DNA of 64,000 bases from Acanthornis magna (lineage: Eukaryota > Chordata > Aves > Passeriformes > Acanthizidae): positions 18,223,501 through 18,287,500 of the forward strand of contig JAWUZG010000032.1 in assembly GCA_036785705.1 (NCBI GenBank). The letters are read 5' to 3'. Position 1 is the first letter of the stretch; each line of letters opens with the position of its first letter. The position numbers and the translations under genes were made by a program. A model generated the notes under the pieces. That model made no database searches. It saw only the letters and a program-made list of their open reading frames with translations, and had not been told where the DNA came from. Below, piece by piece: positions 25,892 through 39,500 of this stretch.

Positions 25892-28800
25892 GAGTAGGAT
25901 GAGGCAGGTAGACATCTAAGGATCCTTATTTTCCTGTGAGTTACTAGTAAGATTTTTTCAGCCAAATGTAGATGCCTACAAGGTGCAATCACAGGAAAGA
26001 ACTCTGCATCATGCTGTTATTCAGATGATTACACAAGTACATTAGTTGTGCAAGAATAACCACTGTTTTGTTGAATTTAGTGCAAAAGAGTCTGGATTAC
26101 TTCTTTCATCCACAGCAATAAGAAAATCACAGACAGAAGGTATTTCCTGTACTGAATGAAAAACACTTATTGGTACCTTTAGGAGACTATTCATGAGTAT
26201 GTCTATACCTATATAGTTTCTTGGCAACATTTTAAAATAGAAAAAAACCTCCTAAATTTTATACATTTCCTGACATTTACAAGTTTATTCTTTAATGTGA
26301 GCATTTAAGACCCTATTAAAAGAACCTAGTTAAGAGAAAAATTTAATAGAATGGAAAAAATAGAAGAGGTAATCACAAGTGGATGGCTGAAACAGAAGCA
26401 GTCTGGTGAAGTTGATCAGCCTTCCTGTATTTCATTATTAGCAGAATAATTCTTATAGTGGCTGTTGTGGCTGTAAGGAATCCAAATTATATCACTGCAT
26501 ATTTCCCCCATGAAAGACAACCTTTAAACAGGATACACATAAATAGAAGTGCAGGAGCTCAACAAATGCAATCTTTCCCAAATTACCTCCAGTGCTGTTC
26601 TTCATATTTTGGGGTAAGATTTTCTTGATGTACCATGAACTAGATGGATGGTTATCTGGAAGTAAAAAGAGAGGGACATTAACAGTAAATCAGGTCACCT
26701 GTGCTTGCCTGAGTCTTGGAAAACATCAAACCCAGAGATTCCTATGGAGGACAGCCTTTCACAGTGTTGAATCTTCTCCCCCACAACCCCCAAGAAATCC
26801 TCTAATGTTCATTTGGTACCTTCTGAGCTGGTGTGTCTCTTGCCCCTTGCTACATTGTTTGACACTTATGAAAAAAATTCTCCTACTTTGTATGTTTTTT
26901 TTGTTGTTGTTTTGTTTAATTTTAGTTTTGATAAACCCAAACCTTATCTATGTGTTTCAAAATGGTTTATTGTATTTTGATTGCATGGTGGGTCTTGCCT
27001 GAGCAAAATAATATGTTTTTTTACCTTGAAACATATATAAAGTGATCAGTGCACAAGAACTAAATTTATACTAGTATACTAAATGAGATCTATTTCATAA
27101 CCTTGGACAAAATAGCAAAGTCTGGCTACCTCTGTAATATTAAACTTTCTTAGTGTTTAATACTAGATGTCACCAAATACACAGAATGTAGGGAAAGATT
27201 CTGTGATATGTCTGGACTGTGGCTAAACAGAGCTTGAAAAGTGTTTGAGAGTGCTACTTAGGTTGATATCCCTTAAATCACTACCTATTGTTCCAAGAGG
27301 CAGGAAAAAAAAAAAAGGCAGGCCTGCCCTAGAATTGATTGAAGGTTTGTTTAGCATTGGTTTATTTAGGTCTGTTTAGTGATGGTTTATTTACGTAGAT
27401 ACAGACAAAGCAATCTGCTTCTGAAAATTTTTACTTAAGTCTGCCAGAAAGGAGGATAACTGTTCTGTGGGTGAATTAATGCTGTTTACAATGGCAGTCA
27501 AGGTCTACTTGTGAAACCAAGCACAGTAGCCCAAGAAACTTGATTCTCAACTTAGTGATCAGACATTCTTTGTTCATTTCTCAGTTTTGTCATTGACTTT
27601 GAAGAAGTCACTCCATACTTCAGTTTCCCCACAGCTTATTACTTCTGCTCTTTAATTTCAGGACTTTTGCAACTCTCACTGTATAAGTGATAAAACTCTC
27701 CAAGACACCAATAGGAGCACAAAAGATGTTGTACACTAAAAATTTGCACAGTGCCAATGGTCAGCTCCAGAAAAACTTTTCTGTCTTTAACAATTTTATT
27801 TTTACCATTGCAAAAAATAAATGACAATGATAAAATTACTTGCAATGACCATGCATGAGTTTTCAACAGGATTTTAAAAAAATGATAGCTTCTCAGTCGC
27901 TAAGGAACAGAGAAAGCCCAGCTTTAGAAAAGACAAAACGTGTGTGCTGTGCAAGGACAACATCAGAAGAAACCTAAATCCTTCTCAAGAGAAGAGAGCA
28001 ACAATAGAAAACTTGCCAGCATGTAAGAAAAAAAGACAAAATATTTCTTTCAAACACATAAGCGTTGAGCAAGCAGGAAAAAGATTATCTAATCACACTG
28101 ACAAGGATCTTACCAAAGAATTTCAAGAAGCCAGAGCTTGAAAACTATCCTCAGTGGGTCTCCTTCCTCCTTTGCTTACTGATGTGTAGCACCAAAAGAA
28201 AACCAAACCAGAGTATTCATTATCAATTGCTTGAAATGTGTATGCAGGGGAAGATTGCTAAGAAGTTTTCTTATCTTCATGGATTCTGTGCCTAGCTCTG
28301 AAATGGTGTGCTGTGATCTAGAGATATGTCCAGGATACAATTTTTTCTGAAGAGCATTTATCGGGCACTTTTTGTTTCTGAAGATGAACATGAGGAATGA
28401 ACATTAGCCAAATAATTTATAATTTGAAGAACAAAAAGTCTAATCCTGTGACTTCATTTTACACCAGTTTTTGCAGCTTCTGCTATGTGTCCTGTTCATT
28501 TTGCTGATGGCTGAACATAATTCCTCCCTCCCCCAAGTTTCTGGTAAATCCAAGTAATATTCCTCAGTGTTAGTAGGGCCAAAAAAGTCCATAATAAAAG
28601 CAGCACAATATTATTAGAAAGTGGTAATTTCTGAACATCAGAAAAGGGAGGAAAAAAAGTGCATGTTCAGGAAATTAAACCCAGGAACTTTAAAATAAAT
28701 AACTGCGTGAATAAAATAATTGAAAATGTGAATATTAAGATATGAAGAAAATAATCTCATAAATTAAAACCTACTGTAGAAAAGAGATTAAAAGCAATCC

Positions 28801-31800
28801 AAACAATATTAATGACATAAGATATGAAGAAAAGGAAGGCTAATGTAATAGAATTAGCTGATAAAACTGCAGAAACCCTAAAAAAATAGAAAATTAAAAG
28901 CTAATAAAAACATCTAAAACCTTACTTTAAAGGCAAGAAATATTGTATGCTTTGACATGAGTGGCATTGTCAGGACTATTTGTTCCATTTACTGAGCACA
29001 AACAGATGTAAAGCCCAGACAATGGCAGAAACTAAATGCAAAAAGCTAGAATGGTTTCCTAACTGGTAATATTAAACCAGACAGAATTATTGCAAGTGCT
29101 ACCATACAACCAGTGAGTGTGAAGAACTGTCATTTATTCCAACGATAACCATGGAGAGAAGACAAATAAATGTTGCAGTCAAGTCGTGCATTTTCAAAGG
29201 GATAACAGACAAACCAAATAAACACATGATTTTACCTATAAAGCAGAGGATGAACATGAAAGCAAACATATCTTCTATGTTGTCAACATAGACATTGAAA
29301 TCATATAAGATTAATAGTCTCAGAGATTCCAGAGCCAACCGAGAAAGAAAATCCATAAATTCATTAAAGGACCTGTGTTAGCTCTTGGAAGTCTATAAAT
29401 TCACTGTGAAGCTTACAAAATTAATATGTGAAAAAAAAAAAGATGAAATACACACAAGGCTGGCAGTGTGTTCATTTTTCAGGAAGAACGGAAGGATCCT
29501 CAGTACCACATCTACTTGACCCTTTTGTAAATTGAAAGCACCATTTGTGTAACTCCAGTGCAGCCAAACTTGATGTTGGCTTATGAGGTAGATTTTAGAT
29601 TCTGCCAGGTATTAAAGCATAGTAGTATAATGAACTTAGTCTAAATTTCAAAAAAAGGAATTAAAAAAGTATAATTCAAATATCTCCTTAAAAATTCTGT
29701 TCTATGCAGACGCATTTTTGAGCAAGAACTTAGCAAAAGAGGCAAACTCAAGAAAGTGTAGAGCTGTGAGAGTTTCAGTGACTTTTCAGGATGCTCGGGT
29801 TATAACTGTCTGCTCTGAGGTTAGACATTGAGAAGGACTTAGCCCTTCCAGGTATTTAGGTTTGAATTTTCTTGGGAGCCTGATAGTATATTAACTCCCT
29901 TATTAATAACAGAGCAGAAATGATGCAATGTGTTGACTTTCTTGTTCTGGTAATTCCAGCTACGTCATTCTAGTCTGTGGAACAATCCTTTTTCTGAGGC
30001 TGGAAATATTTATTTTTAATCATTCTGCCTCAACTTGAATGTTGAGTGTCATTCAAATAGGCACTAGAACAGTTTTTCAGAGATTTGTTATTTCACGTCC
30101 GTAGAAAAGAAAAACTACTTCTGCACTTGACCAAGCATTGAATCATGTCATGACATCATTTCTAGGTGTGCTTGACAAAACAGGTCAAGCACCTCATCTT
30201 GAATATTTATTTACCAGAAGAAAATGTAACACAAACAGTTCAAGTGAAGACTCCGTTTTTGGAACATCAAAATAAGATCACAGATGGATTAAATGCATTA
30301 ATTATATTGTGTGATACTTGTATCAGTAGAATTAGTGTTAACCTGACTTCTTGCTTATATATGATGTGGTCCTCAAAACACACCCTCTTTGAAAGAAAAT
30401 ATCCAATTTTGGGCTATTCATTTACAGCACATTAACAAATAATGAAGCGTGACAGCAGCTAACAAGTAACATCCAAACTTCATAATACAATTTCTTTTTA
30501 TGTGGCAACCACCGAAACAAATAAAACGTCAGGTGAATAAATGCACAGTTTGCTCATATAAAGTCTTTAAGTGATATAAGAGTGAAGCTCCATCAGTTGC
30601 TTGAGAGATATTACAGAATAGTTTTATGTCGCAGAATGTGTGCCATAGGTGTGTAAGAAGGATAGGTAGGTATTGGGTAGATAGATGTGAGTACATTCTA
30701 CATATCCAAACTTCTCCAAAGTGTAAATGTTTCCACAAATAATTCTTCAAAAATATATGAATAAGAGTATGTGTTATAATTCACATTTCTCTCATTACTG
30801 GAGGGAATTAAATTTTTTAATTGGATAGAAAGCTATGCTGAGTTTTGTTTTTGTCTGAAGAAGAAAAATAAACAAAATACAAACCAGCATAAACCTAAGA
30901 CTTAAGGGAAAAAAGTTGTGTGATCCTGACCTTATGCAACATACTACCTTCTCACCCTTTTACTTGAGGTTGTTTTTTTGAAGAGTACCAGGAATGTTTT
31001 ATGATACATCTACTTTTATATTTTAATTAACTGATGAGAGCAAGACAGGCAATGCTTAAGAAACAAATTCTGCTTTCTAACTGCATCAATTCATGAAATT
31101 ACCTCTTCTCCTAAGACTGCATGCTAAGAAATCAACACAATTAATAAAAGAAGAAAAACTCTTTTTATGTTGTGAAATGCTATGAAAATGCAGGTAATAG
31201 GAGAAACTATGCCATACTGGGGATCATCCAACTTCAGTAATAACAGTACTTGAGTATGAAAAATCAATTAGTTTGAGTGGTTTCAGATTTCAGGCTTTTT
31301 AAAGAGTCCTGTACTTGCATTTCTAGTAATTTAAAGACATTGCCAGTGGCACTCTGAAAGGTAGTGCTTAGTCTATAATCGTGTTTCAGTGAGGAAAACA
31401 AAAAAACCCTCTCAGCAGAGCAGCTGCAAATGAAAAGGAAAAATGAGAAAAGAAAATTCTATGAAACATATCATCAGCCAGGAGCTTTCCCATTACAGAT
31501 TATTACATGAAGTTTCTGGGGGAATATCAACTCTGAATATTTTTACTATGTCTTTGCAGATTCTTCTATAATCTTTTTCTTTTTCTGAAAAAACTAATTC
31601 AACCATCTTACTGGAAGTAAATATTTGACTGCTCATGCCCTACTGTTTGGAAAACCTGGAGTGATAGAAACAGGAGATTGTTTTTCTTCTTATTTTTTGT
31701 CTTGACTAAGTGTCTTCCAGGGAATGGGAAAAAAAAAAAGAAGGAAAATCTGGATTTCCTATTTCTTCTTCAATATTTGTTTATCAAATTTCAACGCTCT

Positions 31801-32559
31801 GTGGATCCAGATTTTATGGGAGTTTTTTGGTCCCTCATGGAAAATTTTATATTCATCTATTGTAGTCTTCATTGTTATTAGCAAATGTGACTTAGGCGCT
31901 GCCATTGTTACACTTCTAATCTTTTGCAGCATGATGATATTTGATAAGAAAACATTGTTGCAAGAAAATCCTATAATTTGTGCCAAGGCTCTGGATTTTT
32001 CTTTACAAGAGCTGTTTATAGAGCTGGCAAATATCTACAACGTTGATGATTTTCTCTCTAGTTCATGAGTCCAAAACTATGCTCAGGCCTGAATTTTCAT
32101 TCTGAGTTAGCAGTGGTTTCAGGTATGGTGACATCTTTCACAGTCTCCAAGTCACAGAGAAAGAGACACTTGAAGAGAAAGGAAGTAAGAATTTTAACCC
32201 AGTGTTCCCAAATTTGGTGACCAGGTAGTCATTTCCATGTTGCCCCATGGAAATTTAAATATTTTTATGACAGTAGAAAACCTCCAACAGGCATGATTAG
32301 AAGAGCGAATAAATAGTTTGGTAATTTCCTACAGGGACACTGTGTTCCCATAAAATGCTTTGTTTTTTTAAAAATCCACATTTGCTAATGAAAGTCTGTG
32401 GGTTTAGAGATGTTTTTTCCCCTTCTTTTTTTTGGCTAGGTCTAGTATTGTTGTGTCATGCTATAGCTACTGCTGTTGAAATTGTTCTGTTGCAGAACCC
32501 ATGAGCATAGACGATATTAGACACAGAAGTACCATCAAGGTTTGCATGAGAGTGATCTG
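25892..32559. other. AT-rich non-coding stretch, no recognised gene
   Basis: The longest open frame, 136 codons on the plus strand at 26592-27002, starts at GTG, has no ATG start at its head and matches nothing I know; its hydrophobic C-terminal part is encoded by a T-rich tract. No dispersed repeat was recognised in this block. Confidence 0.5.
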
Positions 32560-33520
32560 GCATGCTTGAGGCAATGAGGCATAAGTGGAAACAGAAACTT
32601 CAATTGCCTATATCACATCCCTGGGGTGTTGTGAGGCAAAGCACAGCTAAGCCGTGCCTCCGACACCTCAGATCTCAGGAGTATGTTATCCAATTATCTC
32701 ATGGCAACCACCCCTCTAGGGCCCTCTCTCTGCTATTAGGAAATGCTTTGATGGTGTGTGGAAAAAGATATTTTTGGAAGTGGAAGAAGAAGTTGTTTAG
32801 AAGAGAGAGTTGCTGTAATCTGTGCATTGTGTTGCTAAGTTGGAAAAGGGAGACAAAATGTTGTTCCAACTTTGTTGGTTTCTGTAGATGTTAAGAAAAT
32901 AAGCTTCAGCACCAACCTCCCCACATTTCAGCAAAATTCACACTAAATTTTCTTGTAGAAGACTAAAAATTATTAGGTGTCATAAGAAACTGAACAAGCT
33001 GCTGTAGGGTGTCCATAAAGTAAGCTGTGTAAGTGATTTAGAGCTCAGCAACTTTTCCTACGCTCTCACCCTGCCACAACTGTGATGCAACTTGCTCCTC
33101 TCTCCGCAGTACAGTGGGTTCTGTGCTGTGCAAGATTTAGTGCTGCAAGATGACATTATATTTCACCACAGTAAGAGTGCTTGTTACCCTCATCTTAACA
33201 TCAACTGTTATGGTTTTGCTGTGGCAGGGGGATAACATTATGAAAGCCCACACACATTTCTGGCAAAGCACACATACAGAAACACTGACGCAGGGACAGA
33301 GCAGGTTGGGACTAAAAGACACTATTATTGGAGTTCAGCCTCCCCTTAAATGTGAGGAGAAGCAGATGGCAAGACTTGCTCCCTGCTCCAGCAAGCCTTC
33401 TGCACAATACCACAGAAAAACACCCAGAGTGCAGGCTGCACCCAGGCACCCTTACACACACAGGCTCAATTTGAAGCCAATGTCCCAGCCACTTTACAGT
33501 GGTAGTGGTAGTCCCTAGGT
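32560..33520. other. GC-richer patch with a 122-codon ATG open frame
   Basis: Base composition is less AT-rich than the flanks. A plus-strand open frame at 33150-33518 begins with ATG (A at -3) and encodes a hydrophobic stretch at about residues 8-26 (VRVLVTLILTSTVMVLLW) followed by a polar, proline- and serine-rich tail. I do not recognise the protein. It may be a chance frame, an unannotated small protein or part of an old retroelement. A strong splice acceptor and donor bracket 33110-33170 in the same region. Confidence 0.3.
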
Positions 33521-36500
33521 GCTTACTCTGTCAACCAGTGAAAAGCTTTGCTTCCCTCCCCACCACATGCAGCAGAGTTACTTGAAGAGAAAGTATGACC
33601 TCAGCTCAGATGCTTCAGGGGAGCAGAGAGGTGGAGCTGACAGTAACTTTAAATCAGCTTTAAAAATGATTCACCATACCTCATTAGCTATTGTTCTCAG
33701 CTGTGTGGCTGGTATAACTATGAAAGATTATTGGAATGTTGCAAATTTTCACATTATCCACCTTTTTTTCACCCACTTACGTTAGTGGTAATGCAACCTA
33801 TCTCTAGGAAGTCCAGACTGAAATCCAGATTTGGCTCTGTTTTCTTACTCTATGAATTTCCTTCCTTTTTGATATTAAGTAATACTGGATCTTCTTAATG
33901 AAATTTAGATTATTGCTTTGGGGATTAAATCATTAAATAAAAAATAAAATCATTAAATTATTTCTCCATTCAAGAGCAGCTGGATACCCGATTTTGGCCT
34001 CCTGCTAAAACAAGCGCAAATCTCAGAGATACTGAGCTTTAGAAAAGTTTTAGTCAGCAGATTCAAACAGACCTTTTCCTGATTTGCTTGAATATTACTC
34101 TCCTCTTTTAAAGCCAATTGATCCTGTGGGATCCAGTGACTACCTGTAAGTTATGTGCTGATGCAGCACCCTTAGCTACAGCCCGGGAGTTTCTGAATCT
34201 GAATAGAAAACTTTCTTTCCTTACAGCTGCAAAATATGCAGCTTCAAATGCCTTCTCAGATTCAGATCCCTGTTAGAGCATGGGACAGCCATGAGGAAGA
34301 ATGCAGAAGGCGCCTTGTTATCATGGAGCTAACTATGATATATGCTATATAGAAACTCTTGACATTCCTTTTTGTCATTTCCATGCTCAATAATAATGCA
34401 TGACAAGATTTAGACTGGCACAAGTATATTGTCTGTCAAAGGCGCTTCAAGATTTTATTTGACTGTTAGTCAGCTCACATTACTCCAGGCTGTTTGATAC
34501 ACAGAGCACAAAGCAGCTTAACACTGTTGCTATTAATGTTCAAACTGCACTGAAAACACTTCATTAAACAGCCTGCTGCAGTGTAATTGTTTAATAATAT
34601 TTTGATTAGGTTGTTTAGTAGACAATCCTTGCTATAAAACATTTTCTTTCTGTCAAGTGACTCCTTGGGAAAAGGTAAGGTAAAAATGCTCAGAATACTC
34701 TTATTTTTTTTAAGCTACAGTCAGAAAAGTTGGACTTTTTTTTTTGTTATTTTTATGCTATTTGTTTGGTTTTTTCCACTGTATTTATGAAATCCATTAA
34801 ACTTTAGCTGTTGTTAGACAAGATATATTCCAAGTCATTAAGAAAGAAGTGCAAACACGGACTTTTTCAAACACACACAACAAATCATCCAGCCGAACTA
34901 CTCAGGAATTTTGATCCAAATTCGTTGTTCTTCCAATAATAACATGTATAGCATTTGCAATGTCTTCAAGCCTGGCAGATTCTCTTAGGAGATATGGCCC
35001 TCTTCATGTTGTTAAAATAAGACAAGGTTCTGTTTTTTCCTTTCAGTAAGTATTTGGATAGATATAGCCATAACATCAACAAAAGTACCTGACAAGATTT
35101 GCCATTGTTAGCAATTTCCCAGAAGTTACACAAAAAATTATTCAAACCTTGAACAAAGCATAAGATAACTAGAAAATTGTTTTACAAGAAAGAACTGAAA
35201 ATCTTGATCTTGTTAGTATAGCAAAGGATGTAAAAGGGTGAGACTGACTCATGTCAGAAAGTAATTTCTGACTCACAGAAAAGATAAAAACAGATAAGCC
35301 AGACCAGCATAGGAATGAATGGGTATACACCAGACAACAATGGGCTGAGAATGAGAACATTCTTGAGCTTTGGTAAAATATAGATTTGGTGTAAATATTC
35401 AGCAAGTCCAGTACAGACAAATAAACCAACCTGCCCTTCAAGAGTTACAAATTTACGGAGACAGTTGTAGGGCATGGTGGCTGTGACAGCAAGACCATGA
35501 ACTTAAAGACCAAAAATGTACTTTCCTGTCCTGTATTTAACAAAAGTGAGACCACAATGTATTTAGAGAGTATAACTGCAGAGCTGTCAAGAGTTTGCAC
35601 ACAGAGCATTGAAACCAATTATGAGGAATCTGTAAGTTCCCTAGATTTCTAGAAATATTTTAGAGATCACAGATGGAATAAATTGTGGATTAAAAGTAGG
35701 CAAGTCACATTTCTATTGTGATATGCCTGCTAAAGAGTTAGAGACCTTTAATTTCTGTGACTGACATTTGTCTCCTTTTAAGAAACGCCAAGTTAATAAA
35801 CAACGATTTAAAAATTAACAAAAGTCTACTCTGTGGTGTAGATATAGATTAAAAAAAAAAATCCTTTTCATTACATAAATACTCTCTAAACAATAGCTTG
35901 CTTCCTGCAGTATCTGGGTGACATAATGAAATTAGTGGACAGTGAAGTGCCAAGAGTCTTCCAGCTGCCTTCTCTCTGGCTCTAGCAGGGCTTCAGCTGC
36001 AGGATGGAGAGCTCCAACACCACACTGGCAGCAAGTAACTAACTGGTCAGTGTAGTTGGCTTTGATGTTTTGTCTGCCCACTCATCTGATGTTGTCTTTT
36101 CTGAAGCGGTGCATTGGCACAGTCTAACAGAAATGTCCCCAACATGACATGACATTATGGCTAGTATCAAAGAAGACGTCCTTTTACACTGCTCAAGTCG
36201 TAGTACATCAACAGTGACTACCATTTATATTGGAAAAATGAAACTTCTAAGTGAAACTGCACACTAAGTTAGTGGAAAAAAATAATTATTGGATTTTAGT
36301 TCATGGAAAAGTTCACTTCAATATTTTACTTGCCAGCTATGCAAAGTCACATCAAGACCTAGTTTTAACTGTTTCTTCCTCAAGTTACCTGTAAAAAAGG
36401 TAAATACTTATTCCCTGTTGCTCCCACTTATGACAGTTTTGGCCAGGAGATATGGAAAATATATCCTTTTCATTCAGCAGCTTTCCCTCCAGGATGCATG

Positions 36501-39500
36501 ATCAGATGAGGACAGAAGGCCAAATATGCTACTTCTCTGTTAAACAAAGTGAGAGTGCTGGTAGTTTATCCTGAAAAAAAGTAATGTAAACATTATGCCA
36601 TATTGTATCAACAGAAATTCCAAATTAACTTGAGTGGTAGCTCTTTGTGAATTCTCGGGTGCAACAATTAATGTAGTAAAAATCTCTAGAGTTGATGGGA
36701 AGGACAATATCCTCATCTTTACCTGACAGAGGGACAGCTGGGGCAGAGGAAGTCTATGGCCAAGGAGGTTGCAGTCTCTCAGGCCTATATTGGGACATTT
36801 AAGGCAATCACATTCTACCAGGTGAAAACCTAATAATGGAACAATGTTCAGCTTTAACCACTTTTCTGTGCTGCATCTATTTTACTTTTAATTATGGTCT
36901 TGCTTTTTCTTTTCAGCTACTGGCTTACCTGTGCGACCTTCCTCAGAAATCTTAAAAAATGTAAGAAATAATTTCACTTAATACTGCTAACTTTTGCTAA
37001 ATGTGTCATATATGTCATCAGCAGATTCCTTCAAGTAATAGAAAACAAAATGTTTCAGTTTTTTTTAGTGCAACAGACAATAATACATGGATCAGTTGTT
37101 CTAAAAATGCTTACATGTTCTTAGTGGGAAATTGAAAGACTAGGAAGCATATTTCACTGAACTATAAATACAAATTTTATATGTAAAGATATACATAAAG
37201 ACATATACTATTTCTTATATATACAATGTATTTTTTATATTTTTTCATTTGCATGTAATAAAGGTGTATTATAAATAAAAAAAAGAAAAAATACTCAGCT
37301 TAATCTGTAACTAAAATATCGTCTTTTTTTCTCCAAATTTCTGAAAACTGGCATAATTTTAGTAAGTAATTGATATGATAATTACTTAATTGATCTTGGT
37401 TAAAGTGATTTGACTTTATAAATGGGCATAATTTAAAAGTATTTGATAAAAGGAATGAAAAAAGACTCTCCATTTTAGATATAGAATTTGGAGTAGTAGT
37501 GTGAAGAATTGTTTCCTTGACTGTTTATGGAAAGTATAAAGTATCCTGTGTAAGATATAGGAAGGAAAATTTCACTCAGCTTAGAGTTCCCAAAGGCATC
37601 ATCCAACTTTCAGGTTTAGACTCACTCCAAAGTAGATGTGTGCTGGTCCAACAGGTTAAAAAAATTGAGAAGTACGGAAATGTACAATTTATGGGTTTGT
37701 AATCTGGAAGAGGGGAGTCAAAAAGAATCAATGACTTGCTGCACGTATGAAAAACGGTACTGGAAATGGTACTGAAAAGTGTACTAGAAGTCACCATTCA
37801 TCGATAGGGAACAATTTCTCCTGATACTAGAAATATTGCTTCTTACTATGAACATATTTAATCCTTGAAAATGATTGCCAAGTAACACTGCAAGAATTTC
37901 TGTTCCTGGATGATTTTTTAAGGAACCGGGTGATGAAACATTTGTTAGCAATTACTTTTGCAATGTGATGGAAAAATTGATCTCTTGTTGTTCCTTCCTG
38001 CTTAATATTGTATAAATTTCTTCATCCTTATCTCCTTAGCTTTTTACTTCTTCCCATGACTGATTTCTTCTCAGCTTAGCTGGATTGCCCCTTAAAACCT
38101 AGACAGTTTTAAAAGATGAAAAATATATATAACCATGCACAACAATGTACACCACACTGGATAAAAATGTAAATGAATTTTGAGCAGAACTAATTTGTAT
38201 AGTATTAGTACCATATAGCTTCACATTCCTTCATTGTTATATTATTCTGCCAGCGTGTTGTTAGTCTAAAGCAATCTTCACAAGCAGAACAAAGTAATCT
38301 AATGTGCTTATCCCAGTCTGGTATATGCACAACTCTTTCACACTATAAACATGAATTAATTATAAAAAAAGTAACACTGAAATTACATAAATGATTGATA
38401 TCTATTATATAGATTCATACTCTAATTTGGGGAGTGGGGGTATTGTTTTTAAAAAAATATTATTTATGGTCAATTCCTAAAAAAGTTTAAAGCATTTCTT
38501 AAAAAACACTGCAAGGTTTTGTATGTATGTTTATATGTTAAATTACACATTTTAGACATTACTCATAAAATAGACAGAAATGCAATTTCACTAACAGGTA
38601 TATTAATGCAATATTTAATAAAATAAAATTCCTTCCTTATTTTCTCATTGCTCTTGTAAGTGGGCATGCTTTTAGACACCTGATGTCTGTTAGCAAAATT
38701 TTATAGGGGCTATATTTTTGCCACTGAGCTTCCCCATAACTTCAGACTCCACTCAATTTTAGATGTATTTCTGAGAAAAACTAAGAAGAAGTTTATTGGT
38801 TGGTTCTCCAATGAAAGTTTCTGGCAGATAGAATGGAAATAGACTTGGCTGTTGGTCACCTACTCAAAAAGTGTATCCTGTTGGTTTGAAAAACTCGGCT
38901 GGAATACAGGGCAGCTGGACTTCTCTAGCCAATTTAGAGAAGGTATTTGACTGTATATATACTTTATATCACTATTCCTTAGGGGATTCTGCAGACTTGT
39001 GGGATTTTTGGTTTGGGTTGAGTTGATTATTTTAAAAATTTTAGTCTAAAATTTAAGTAGTTTCAATTCGCATGAAATCCTGAAATTTTTACTGGAATAA
39101 CACTGACAACTTTCCTACCTGCAATGAAAATAGAGAACATAAAAATTCTGAGGAGCAATAGCATGTTTTTGTTCTCACTAGCATGCCAATAATATTAAAC
39201 TATCCTTCCAGCTAAGTCCATTTATCTAGTTACACTTCATATCTAAGTCCTTGGAACAGCTACGGTGGTGCCTGGACTGCATTTGGATGAACTGAGCTTC
39301 TCAACATTCTGTACAAGCCTTGATCATGAATGTCTTCAAATACTGAGCTTTCATACAATATAAATTTTAGCAGTAAATTTTATTATGACAGTGTAGCTGA
39401 AATTATGCTTACAAAGAGTGTTGTATAGACAATGTGGTTTGAGTTTCTCTTTAAAGTGGTTTTGACTGCAATGTTACTGCATAAATAAGAATGTATGAAT

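Noticed and set aside
26592..27002. 136-codon plus-strand open frame
   Set aside because: It begins at GTG with no ATG there, lacks any known motif, and its hydrophobic end comes from a T-rich tract; probably a chance frame.
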